A DNA stretch of 24,845 nucleotides from Clostridium sp. AM49-4BH. Its GTDB lineage: Bacteria > Bacillota > Clostridia > Lachnospirales > Lachnospiraceae. Location of the stretch: the NCBI RefSeq assembly GCF_003478335.1, contig NZ_QUFB01000044.1, forward strand, positions 1 through 24,845, read 5' to 3'. Below, in pieces: positions 6,634-13,133 of the stretch. The stretch's first letter is position 1, and each line of letters opens with the position of its first letter. The position numbers and the translations under genes are program-made. The notes beneath the pieces are model-generated. The model was not told the origin of the DNA. It saw only the letters and a list, made by a program, of their open reading frames with translations, and searched no databases.

Positions 6634-7565
6634 TACTCCTGCAACCTTCTTTCCTGCAATTCATCTACTGCTTCTTCAATTCTTTCATCATTTGTATCTG
6701 TAAAAGATAAAACAAGTGAAATATCATCAGCACTGTTATCCTCTGAAAATTGTTTTGGGTTGTATGCCCATAATTCAAGTCTGACCTGTTTATCCGGGTC
6801 TATCAATTCATCAGTCAGCAAGGTTTTATCATAATATTTCTCACTAATTGCATAGGTAACAACTCGGCTTGGATTTAGCATTGTTTTTTCAGAAAGTGCC
6901 GTTTCCCCTGCAAAGACCATATTTTCTGTAACTTGCGTCTTATCTATATATCCTGTTTTTCGAACAGGAGTCGTCAAATATACTTTTGCTTTTTCAAATA
7001 ATTCATCTCGCTTATATTTTGACTCAATAAACTTATTGACACCTTCTTTTGCTACAAGAAACAAATCTGTCGTTTCCAACTGCTTCACTGCTCTAGTCAA
7101 GGTCATTGCTGTAAACGGAAGCACTTTTCCGGCTTCTGAAATATACAATCGTTTTTTCTTACTGTACAGATAAAATAAAAACAACTGCTGCGTAGAGTAA
7201 ACAAACTTACCCGTCAGCTTTTGGGGTTCTTTTTCATCAGAAAGCATTGTCCCAATGAAAGGAAGAAAGACCTGCTTATCAGTAATAAACGGTATATTAT
7301 TTTCTATAAGGCTTTTTCTTCGATAATTTGATACCGTTGTAAGTTCAAATACGACTGGCACATTATCAATCTGCTGTATTTTTACAATTTGTTTTTTCAA
7401 TGCCGGAAGTGTGGCAAGTTCTTCTGTTGGAGCAAGCATTATACAGCGTCTGTTTCCAATATATGCTGTATGAAAATCATAACTCCCTGCAATATAAACA
7501 GGCAAAGAATCCTGATGATTCCATGCTTCATATTTTATAGAAATCCCGAATACGCTTGTAAACAT
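6633..7565 (-). CDS. AbiEi-like winged-helix antitoxin/regulator (candidate)
   Basis: A 310-residue protein coupled by TAATG to the nucleotidyltransferase gene downstream. Residues about 125-190 (QQLFLFYLYSKKKRLYISEA, then TAMTLTRAVKQLETTDLF) look like a MarR-type winged helix. The N-terminal 100 residues are mixed alpha/beta, and the C-terminus is acidic. Gene order, overlap and partner suit the antitoxin of an AbiE-like type IV system, whose members repress their own promoter and counter the nucleotidyltransferase. Three GTTAAAA copies upstream (7580-7622) are candidate operators. The start follows AAGGAG. The protein family assignment is mostly from context. Confidence 0.6.
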   Translation of the reverse strand: MFTSVFGISIKYEAWNHQDSLPVYIAGSYDFHTAYIGNRRCIMLAPTEELATLPALKKQIVKIQQIDNVPVVFELTTVSNYRRKSLIENNIPFITDKQVFLPFIGTMLSDEKEPQKLTGKFVYSTQQLFLFYLYSKKKRLYISEAGKVLPFTAMTLTRAVKQLETTDLFLVAKEGVNKFIESKYKRDELFEKAKVYLTTPVRKTGYIDKTQVTENMVFAGETALSEKTMLNPSRVVTYAISEKYYDKTLLTDELIDPDKQVRLELWAYNPKQFSEDNSADDISLVLSFTDTNDERIEEAVDELQERRLQE

Positions 7566-7579
7566 ATTTCTCCTTCTCC

Positions 7580-7622
7580 TTTTAACTCAATTTGTTTCAT
7601 TTTAACTTAGTCAATGTTAAAA
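7580..7622 (-). promoter_or_regulatory. Triple GTTAAAA motif upstream of the AbiEi-like gene
   Basis: TTTTAAC (7600-7606) and GTTAAAA (7616-7622) form a 7-bp inverted repeat around 9 nt, and the 9 nt contain a minus-strand TTGACT (-35-like, 7609-7614). A further TTTTAAC lies at 7580-7586, exactly 20 nt from the middle copy. Their position directly before the gene suits autorepression by the wHTH protein (inference). I do not see a convincing -10 at 17-nt spacing. Confidence 0.35.
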
Positions 7623-7623
7623 A

Positions 7624-7845
7624 TCAAGTTTTTGAGTTATTTTGAATTTGTATTTTTTTTCCGTGACCGGATACTGGTTCAATAATGTCTGTCTTTGAAA
7701 CGCTTACCTGAACTTTCTGTCTTTCGTTATAGAATGATGTGGAAGTTTCGGTAACAGAGATATTCTGACCTACATAAGTAAGCTCAACCGTATGTATTTC
7801 GCCATTCACTACCATTCCGTAAGGTACGGTAATTTCCTTGACCTG
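7624..7845 (-). pseudogene. Fragment of a SpaA/Cna-B-type surface protein
   Basis: An open minus-strand frame with no start of its own (a TAG closes it at 7846-7848) reads VKEITVPYGMVVNGEIHTVE, then YVGQNISVTETSTSFYNER, then KVQVSVSKTDI. This is the end of one SpaA/Cna-B repeat (pilin-like isopeptide domain), where T-x-x-Y-N-E-R-Q-K followed by V-x-V-x-K marks the passage to the next repeat. Such proteins are LPXTG surface adhesins of many hundreds of residues, often cargo of Tn1549-like elements. The last 15 residues leave the family pattern. It is a clear fragment. Confidence 0.65.
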
Positions 7846-7947
7846 CTAAAGTAGCTATCATCAGAAATGTTATTCATAGTCAAACCGGGGTCTCCTTGTG
7901 CTTAGAGTATATGAAGTTTTAGCTTTGTCTTGTAGTTTACGAATATC

Positions 7948-7990
7948 AAAAAAAGCCCTTTGAGAAAAGGATTTCTCCTCTCTCAAAGGG
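7948..7990 (-). terminator. Rho-independent terminator after the recombinase fragment
   Basis: CCCTTTGAGA (7956-7965) and TCTCAAAGGG (7981-7990) are perfect 10-bp arms. On the minus strand the stem is followed by GC and seven T (7948-7954). It stops transcription coming from the recombinase fragment. The rest of 7849-8026 shows no coding signal I can support. Confidence 0.85.
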
Positions 7991-8026
7991 AAAGTTGGCA
8001 AATTGGAATTTACTATCCTTACAAAT

Positions 8027-8251
8027 TCAAATAATCACCTGTGTTCCTATTCGTATTGTCTTGTCAGAGCATCCTTCTAGGTGCTTTGCTGTCAAAAACA
8101 TATCCAGAAATTCTCCGTTATCCGTTTGCAAATAGTCAGCTAGATTATTTTCTGACAAACGGTTAACTAACACTTCCTGTAATTTCTGCATCTGTGATGC
8201 ATTTAATACCTCTGCCATATCATTGATAATGTTATAAATCTCTTTACCCAT
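8027..8251 (-). pseudogene. Tyrosine recombinase, N-terminal core-binding fragment
   Basis: The 74-residue frame (MGKEIYNIINDMAEVLN, then QEVLVNRLSENNLADY, then FLTAKHLEGCSDKTIR) is the SAM-like arm/core-binding N-terminus of a XerC/D-type integrase. Family sequences continue with a tyrosine after this TIR; here the frame changes to IGTQVII and stops. The catalytic domain (R-K-H-R-H-Y) is absent. A terminator follows 37 nt later. The natural start is present with AAGGAGT 8 nt upstream, and that ribosome site sits in a perfect hairpin (8260-8277). Confidence 0.75.
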
Positions 8252-8259
8252 AAGAACAC

Positions 8260-8277
8260 ACTCCTTTTTGAAGGAGT
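8260..8277 (-). promoter_or_regulatory. Hairpin sequestering the recombinase ribosome site
   Basis: On the minus strand ACTCCTT (8271-8277) and AAGGAGT (8260-8266) pair perfectly with a 4-nt loop. The 3' arm is the Shine-Dalgarno sequence of the recombinase fragment (ATG at 8249-8251, 8 nt away). The hairpin would keep translation low, which fits tight control of an integrase (inference). Confidence 0.5.
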
Positions 8278-8353
8278 ATATCGCAGAAAAATAGGCACAG
8301 CAACAGAGCGTATTACTGAAATTTGTGGGTGAGATTGAATATCTCTTTAATAC

Positions 8354-9241
8354 TCAATTCCTTTTCGTCTTTACGCAAATGATGACTGCTACAATAATCA
8401 TTGGAATCATACTGATAATACCAATATATGCTGGACCTAGAATTGCCATATTGGAATATTCAGGTTTTACCAGATATGCAAAGATGGTAAATGCATTGAT
8501 AGCACCATGCATAAGGGATGGCAACCAAATGGTTTCTGTCTTTTCATATACATAATCAAGTAAAATACCCATCATAATAGTAGAGATACAGAATACGATT
8601 GGCCCAAGTACCGGTGCGCCGATATATTCTTTTCCATACTCATAACCGGCAAAAATCATGATCGGCCAGTGCCAAGCACCCCAGATTGCACCACCCACAA
8701 TACGGCCTTTGGTGTCACCAAACTTTTTCTTCAAATACGGATACAGTGCACCTCGCCAACCAACCTCTTCGCCTAATGCGACAAACATATTCAGAAATGG
8801 TGCAATTGTCACAGCTTGAACAGACGTAATCAGCAGATACATTGGTATCGTGATACCCTGTGCCTCGAACTGTTCCAACGCTCCCGCTTCCTCTAAAAGA
8901 CCTCTTAACGTCATAAATTCAGAGTCAAATGTATCCGGGAAAATCACAAAAAACAAGACCCCTCCAAGGATACTTAATAACGCCGGCATCCAAAGGGCAA
9001 AGAATACATAACGAAGTTTCCCTTTTAAATGTGGTACCCATCCCATACCTTTTAGCGGGATTCTGGCTACCAGTACACCAAGGAACGGCATAAACATGGT
9101 AATCATCACTATAACAGTAAACACTATCTGATTTCCATTATTACTAAAAACACTTGCTATCATTTCTAAAATCCAAGCTAGTCCAAATGCGACTGCCATG
9201 TATATCACAAATTGTTTCTTACTCAAATTAATTGTTTCCAT
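8354..9241 (-). CDS. CPBP family intramembrane glutamic endopeptidase
   Basis: A 295-residue polytopic membrane protein (about 7-8 hydrophobic segments). The CPBP/Abi motifs are complete: EE-x-x-x-R (GEEVGWRG, Glu158/Glu159/Arg163), F/W-x-x-x-H (WGAWHWP, His191) and a third motif HGAINA near 245. Members are Rce1-like proteases, in Firmicutes often linked to bacteriocin self-immunity or membrane-protein processing. The start overlaps the MerR stop by 1 nt (TAATG), so the two genes are translationally coupled and the MerR protein is the likely controller. Substrate unknown. Confidence 0.93.
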   Translation of the reverse strand: METINLSKKQFVIYMAVAFGLAWILEMIASVFSNNGNQIVFTVIVMITMFMPFLGVLVARIPLKGMGWVPHLKGKLRYVFFALWMPALLSILGGVLFFVIFPDTFDSEFMTLRGLLEEAGALEQFEAQGITIPMYLLITSVQAVTIAPFLNMFVALGEEVGWRGALYPYLKKKFGDTKGRIVGGAIWGAWHWPIMIFAGYEYGKEYIGAPVLGPIVFCISTIMMGILLDYVYEKTETIWLPSLMHGAINAFTIFAYLVKPEYSNMAILGPAYIGIISMIPMIIVAVIICVKTKRN

Positions 9242-9969
9242 TATGCATCCACCTCTTTTCTATATACTTCCAAACTCCAAATTTTCCTCCTACAACTAGG
9301 ACAAGTTAACTTTCTCATCTTTGGATTATGATTTGCCAACAGAGTTTCCATTTTCCTTGGTTGAAATCTGGTATGGCATTCCGGACAAATATACTCTATC
9401 CGTTTGTACCAATAGTTTGCTAAAAAGACAGCACAAATAGTATACACTGCCGTAGTTACAAAAAATGGTATCCAAATTCCTTGTAATATACCAATAACAA
9501 AAGTTACAATTCCTGTGATTTCTACAGGAATTCCTACGATCAGCATTTTTTTGTACATTTTCTTTCGCTTTTCTTTTTCCTCCATAATTGACGATATGTC
9601 ATGAATTGTTTTTTGTGAGCCATCCTTGAAAGAAGTCAAAAAATTTCTTATATTTTTTATTTTTTCTAATTGCTCTGTTTTTTTCTTAATATCTGCCTGA
9701 AGGTTTTTATTCAGTTCATCAAGCAAAAGTTCAATTACTTTTTTAGACTCATCAGATTCCAATATTTCAGCAATATCTTTAATAGAGATATCTAAGTCTC
9801 TCAAAAAGCATATTGTTTCCAATGTAGCAACATCCTTTTCAGAGAACAGTCTTCGTCCTCCCTCTGTCAAATCCGTTGGCACAAGAATACCTCTTTCATC
9901 ATAGTATTGAATGGTTCTTACTGAAACATTACACTTCTTTGCAAGTTCTCCTGTTGTATATAATGACAT
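9241..9969 (-). CDS. MerR-type regulator with membrane segments and a C-terminal zinc ribbon
   Basis: A 242-residue protein. Residues 1-70 are a MerR winged helix (LYTTGELAKKCNVSVRTIQY, then YDERGIL, then GGRRLFSEKDVATLE). A coiled coil follows at about 85-140, then two hydrophobic segments (about 143-165 and 168-185), then a four-Cys zinc ribbon (ICPECHTRF and LTCPSCRRK). MerR proteins usually end with a short ligand domain, so the membrane plus ribbon tail suggests a membrane-tethered regulator. The start at 9967-9969 follows GGAGG; the longer frame to 9993 does not. It is translationally coupled to the CPBP gene and has a palindromic operator upstream. Confidence 0.9.
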   Translation of the reverse strand: MSLYTTGELAKKCNVSVRTIQYYDERGILVPTDLTEGGRRLFSEKDVATLETICFLRDLDISIKDIAEILESDESKKVIELLLDELNKNLQADIKKKTEQLEKIKNIRNFLTSFKDGSQKTIHDISSIMEEKEKRKKMYKKMLIVGIPVEITGIVTFVIGILQGIWIPFFVTTAVYTICAVFLANYWYKRIEYICPECHTRFQPRKMETLLANHNPKMRKLTCPSCRRKIWSLEVYRKEVDA

Positions 9970-9991
9970 ATCCTGCCTCCTTTCAAGGCCC

Positions 9992-10040
9992 ATATTAGTA
10001 TATAACGCTGCGTGACAAGCAATATATCACGCTGCGTTAT
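9992..10040 (-). promoter_or_regulatory. MerR-type promoter with duplicated palindromic operator
   Basis: On the minus strand TTGCTT (plus 10017-10022) and TAATAT (9992-9997) are separated by 19 bp, the elongated spacing typical of MerR-controlled promoters. ACGCAGCGT lies inside that spacer (plus 10005-10013). A second copy lies upstream (10030-10038). The longer arms 10002-10015 and 10027-10040 form a 14-bp inverted repeat with one mismatch. This suits autoregulation of the merR-CPBP operon. Confidence 0.6.
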
Positions 10041-10145
10041 TTTTTATTTTTTACGCAAATAATTAATTTCTCATATCAACCAGACAGTGAGAGAAATTCA
10101 AATTTTCATGTGTTCGACAAACTGGAATTGAGATTTCATATATTC

Positions 10146-10302
10146 CAAGGGATTTAATAACTGTTATATTTTATTATCAAATATCTCTCAATCCCTTGAA
10201 AACACAAAGTTTATCGCAGGTGAGCTTTCCCTTATTGTTTCCCTTGCGTTATATCGTCCCACCAGTGTTTACGAACTCTGATAAGGGCAAAAACAAGGGC
10301 AA
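10146..10302. repeat. Non-coding tract with inverted repeat and paired 12-nt-period motifs
   Basis: The 9970-10414 interval has no gene I can support. It holds CAAGGGATT (10146-10154) and AATCCCTTG (10190-10198), perfect arms around 35 A+T-rich nt. Then come TTTCCCTT at 10226 and 10238, and the near-inverted AAGGGCAA at 10283 and 10295. Each pair has a 12-nt period and the pairs face each other. Such arrays can be recombinase or excisionase arm sites. That is inference, since no intact recombinase is present. Confidence 0.4.
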
Positions 10303-10414
10303 GAAAATTATATAAAACAGTATAACACAAAATAAAAGTGACATTGTGAACTGATTGAAATGCTTCTGATTTTTGCAACAAATGATTGATTTAACGAAAA
10401 GGAGATTTGATACG

Positions 10415-10654
10415 ATGAGAACAATATTTGCAGAATACAATCCCAAGCGCAACAGTATTGATGTTTACACCTCTGTTGGCTATATGCTCCGCATTGACTG
10501 TTGGGAAGCTGAAAAGAACTTAAAAACCACACCAGGATCAGACTGTGCATTAAACGCACTCGCCATTGATGAACCTCTTGAATATGCAAAATTATATCTT
10601 GATGGAAATTTGCAGATGTGGGTAGATGCGGAAGACTCATTAGATATTTTTTAA
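10415..10654 (+). CDS. DUF6061-like small protein
   Basis: A 79-residue acidic protein on the plus strand (MRTIFAEYNPKRNSIDVYT, then CALNALAIDEPLEYAKLYLD, ending DSLDIF). ATG 10415-10417 follows AAAAGGAG; the frame could open at 10373 but has no site there. Size, the N-terminal beta strands and the helical segment with a PLEYAKLYLDG-like block resemble DUF6061 proteins carried by Clostridia integrative elements. That match is from memory and moderate. No catalytic motif is visible. It is one of few plus-strand genes and stands alone. Confidence 0.6.
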   Translation: MRTIFAEYNPKRNSIDVYTSVGYMLRIDCWEAEKNLKTTPGSDCALNALAIDEPLEYAKLYLDGNLQMWVDAEDSLDIF

Positions 10655-10736
10655 TTTTTAAACAAATACAACAGTTTAAATCGCTATTAACCACAATATT
10701 TCCGGAAAATTCATCATATGTTTGTGCAAATGCAAA

Positions 10737-10833
10737 GAAACGGCGGCTCTGAAAATCAAAGCCGCCGTTTCATAGGCGCGTGAAAATGTGTCTGCTCTGC
10801 GACGGCTTTTTTTCTTTTGCCGTCGCGCTGCAG
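10737..10833 (-). repeat. Structured element 1 (two hairpins, shared with 15834-15945)
   Basis: Hairpin B: arms 10737-10752 and 10756-10771, 15 pairs plus one C-A mismatch three pairs from the loop. Linker ATAGGCGCG (10772-10780). Hairpin A: CTGC (10792-10795) with GCAG (10830-10833), then GCGACGGC (10799-10806) with GCCGTCGC (10819-10826), and a loop starting TTTTTTTCTTT. It lies 30 nt past the stop of the ABC permease on the minus strand, so it is that operon's 3' UTR. A short T-containing tail after hairpin B suggests it can terminate transcription. The same plan recurs at 15834-15945 with different stem bases. Confidence 0.7.
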
Positions 10834-10863
10834 ATAACCTATTCGTTCTATTTTGAACTTCTT

Positions 10864-12105
10864 TTATGCTACCTGATGTCTGCAATAGGAATGAATCGCC
10901 AAGAATGTAAACACAAATAATTCAATTCCTGCCGAAATCAAAATAACATGCGGTGTCCAGAAACTCATTCCACCGATATTCAGATAATTGAAATCTGCAA
11001 GCTGAGAAAGGAAATTGTTCTGCATACCAATTCCGGCAGATGGAAGTATGGTAGAGAGCCATGTTGCTCCCATCGCTACATAAGCAAAAAGCGGCATGAG
11101 AAGAACTACAATAGAGATCAGCAAAACTGTCAATGTGTCTTTACATTTTGCAGACAGGAACAACGTACAGCTAACCGTTGCTAATACAGAAAGTAAGCCC
11201 GCTGCTGCGAGAATTATCTGCAACTGCCCCAGATTGATGTTTGGCAGATTAATGATAGAGTATCGCATCTGAAACGATGTTTTTAAGCAATCCGTCCCGA
11301 ACGCTGCATCTAAAATCAGAATGTGTACCGTGATCCCGACAAGGAAAGTAACAACGAAAAGTGTAAATGCCGCCATAATTTTGGTAATTGCTAATTGTTT
11401 ATGCCCGTATTTGGTGGTTCGCAGGATGCTGTCACCGCCCGTTTGATATTCTCCGGCGAAAGTAGGTGCTGCGATTGCCACACACAAAATAGCAAGGAAC
11501 AAAATATAAAACTCAATATAATCAAATGCATCTTTAGAAATTCCAGAATGAAGATAAAATGGCGTATCAAGTTCTGAATATTTTTCAAGAGCTTTCTGCT
11601 GTGCGGTTTCGTTTTCTCTTTGCTCATTCCGCATGACATCCTGTAAATGTTCTGCGCACTTTTCATAATAGGCTCCGTCAATGTCATTCGGGTCAATATC
11701 CATTAAATCAGCACCAATGCCTGTTACTGGATCAGCAAACGCTTCGGACAGACCCATCAGCAAGTGACGGAACGGGACGATTTTTTCAACAAATACAGCC
11801 AGAGGAAAGCCCTCTTCCTCGACTGGCCCATATTCTCGAACGCAACTTTGATAAGTTTCCAAAGCCGATTTGATCCTATCCGGGGTCACTTCACCAGCGG
11901 ATGTTTTATATAAATCTTGTTTGTACTTGATAGCTGCCAAGCCATCTAATTCTGTAACCGTGCCATCTTCGTTTGGACGGTTAATACCCTCAAATGAAAT
12001 AGGCAGGTATGCCATGGCTACGGAAAGCAAAAGTGCGATTGCAAGTAAAATCATGGTACGCCGTGACTTCAAAATACGTTTTAGTTCAAGTCTAAAGAGC
12101 CGCAT
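10864..12105 (-). CDS. ABC-2 type transporter permease
   Basis: A 413-residue membrane protein. One N-terminal TM segment (about 18-35) is followed by a long extracytoplasmic region (about 36-210) and five more hydrophobic stretches from about 215 to the C-terminus. This is the plan of single-chain ABC-2 permeases involved in antimicrobial peptide or lipid export. The start at 12103-12105 follows AAGGAGGACAG and lies 1 nt after the ATPase stop, so the pair is coupled; the frame extending upstream to 12279 lies inside the ATPase gene and was rejected. The gene is followed by structured element 1. Substrate is unknown; self-protection against peptide antibiotics is plausible from the VanRSZ-like neighbours. 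Confidence 0.88.
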   Translation of the reverse strand: MRLFRLELKRILKSRRTMILLAIALLLSVAMAYLPISFEGINRPNEDGTVTELDGLAAIKYKQDLYKTSAGEVTPDRIKSALETYQSCVREYGPVEEEGFPLAVFVEKIVPFRHLLMGLSEAFADPVTGIGADLMDIDPNDIDGAYYEKCAEHLQDVMRNEQRENETAQQKALEKYSELDTPFYLHSGISKDAFDYIEFYILFLAILCVAIAAPTFAGEYQTGGDSILRTTKYGHKQLAITKIMAAFTLFVVTFLVGITVHILILDAAFGTDCLKTSFQMRYSIINLPNINLGQLQIILAAAGLLSVLATVSCTLFLSAKCKDTLTVLLISIVVLLMPLFAYVAMGATWLSTILPSAGIGMQNNFLSQLADFNYLNIGGMSFWTPHVILISAGIELFVFTFLAIHSYCRHQVA

Positions 12106-12106
12106 A

Positions 12107-12994
12107 TTATCTGTCCTCCTTTTCCAAGTCTGTCTGCGGGAACAACCACAGATACAGATCTTCCAATCGTGGCTCCGTTGTAACAGACCCATCAATTTCC
12201 GAATGTTCGGACAGATAACGAATAGAAACCTGATTGTGATCTTCGCCTCGCTGGTTGATAATGCGCAGCCGCATTTCACATTCCGGCAGCTTTGAGGTCG
12301 GAATTATGCAATTCCAAACCTTGCCCTCAATCCGCTTGACAAGTTCTGCGGTAGTTCCGACATCAACAATTTCTCCGGCTTTCATAATTGCGTTGCGCGT
12401 AGAAATATATTCTATGTCAGATACGATATGGGTGGAAATCAACACGATTCGATCATGCGAAAATTCGGAAATGAAATTCCGCAGACGCACGCGCTCTCCG
12501 GGATCAAGTCCTGCTGTCGGTTCGTCCATGACAAGTATCTCCGGGTCGTTCAACATAGCCTGCGCAATACCAACACGACGCTTCATGCCGCCTGACAGAT
12601 TGGAGATTTTTTTCTTTTTCACATCGGAGAGCGAAAGAATGTCCAACAAATAATTGATCTTTTTGGTAGTTGCCCTTGTATGAATATCTTTCAGCGCAGC
12701 CATATACTCCAAATAATCTTTGACCGTAAAATCCCGGTGATACCCAAAATCCTGCGGTAGAAAGCCAAACTTGCTTCGGTAGACTTCACCTAACTCTCGA
12801 ATGTCTTTTCCGTCATAGTAAACCGCTCCGTTGGTTGGTGTCATAATATCAGCAATCATGCGCATGAGCGTGGTTTTCCCTGCACCATTCGCCCCCAAAA
12901 GTCCCCAAACGCCGGGAGTCAACGTCAGATTGACATCATTTACTGCTGTTTTGTCTTTGAACTGCTTGCTTAAATGCTCTATTTTCAGTTCCAT
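12107..12994 (-). CDS. ABC transporter ATP-binding protein
   Basis: A 295-residue ATPase with Walker A GANGAGKTT (about 34-42), Q-loop FLPQDFG, signature NLSGGMKRR, Walker B ILVMDEPTAGLD and H-loop STHIVSD. It is of the CcmA/BcrA-like class that works with ABC-2 permeases. The last 75 residues are an accessory region. GGAGTG precedes the ATG. It forms an operon with the permease (1-nt gap). A terminator-like hairpin (13031-13072) separates it from the histidine kinase gene, and tandem repeats that resemble those of the response regulator promoter lie just upstream of that hairpin. Confidence 0.95.
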   Translation of the reverse strand: MELKIEHLSKQFKDKTAVNDVNLTLTPGVWGLLGANGAGKTTLMRMIADIMTPTNGAVYYDGKDIRELGEVYRSKFGFLPQDFGYHRDFTVKDYLEYMAALKDIHTRATTKKINYLLDILSLSDVKKKKISNLSGGMKRRVGIAQAMLNDPEILVMDEPTAGLDPGERVRLRNFISEFSHDRIVLISTHIVSDIEYISTRNAIMKAGEIVDVGTTAELVKRIEGKVWNCIIPTSKLPECEMRLRIINQRGEDHNQVSIRYLSEHSEIDGSVTTEPRLEDLYLWLFPQTDLEKEDR

Positions 12995-13030
12995 GCTTAC
13001 ACTCCTTTCTTTTGTTTCAGCTGAACAATA

Positions 13031-13072
13031 AAAAGCCCTTGTTCGATATCATTGTACCGAACAAAGGCTTTT
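13031..13072 (-). terminator. Hairpin between histidine kinase and ABC genes (terminator or attenuator)
   Basis: Arms 13031-13045 and 13058-13072 pair in 14 of 15 positions around 12 nt. On the minus strand the stem ends in TTTTT then ATT, as in an intrinsic terminator. Only 36 nt lie between it and the ATPase start and I see no promoter there. Transcripts for the ABC genes must therefore read through it or start at its base, so it may attenuate them. Confidence 0.7.
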
Positions 13073-13094
13073 CAATCTCAAAAATCACACGCTT

Positions 13095-13116
13095 AAATTC
13101 CTAAGTAATTCCTAAG
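13095..13116 (-). promoter_or_regulatory. Tandem 11-bp direct repeats upstream of the ABC operon
   Basis: On the minus strand CTTAGGAATTA and CTTAGGAATTT follow each other directly (11-bp period, plus-strand 13095-13116). That period is the standard spacing for OmpR/PhoB-type response regulators. A similar pair lies upstream of the response regulator gene (15510-15531). A weak -10-like GATTTT follows about 9 nt later. Binding by the local regulator is inferred. Confidence 0.5.
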
Positions 13117-13133
13117 ATCACATTCTTATTTTC

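Noticed and set aside
7956..7990. Possible CRISPR or repeat unit from the inverted CCCTTTGAGA arms
   Set aside because: It is a single copy with a T-run on the minus strand, so a terminator explains it.
10308..10694. 128-residue minus-strand frame opposite the DUF6061-like gene
   Set aside because: No ribosome site and no family-like blocks; the plus-strand gene has a good site and a coherent product.
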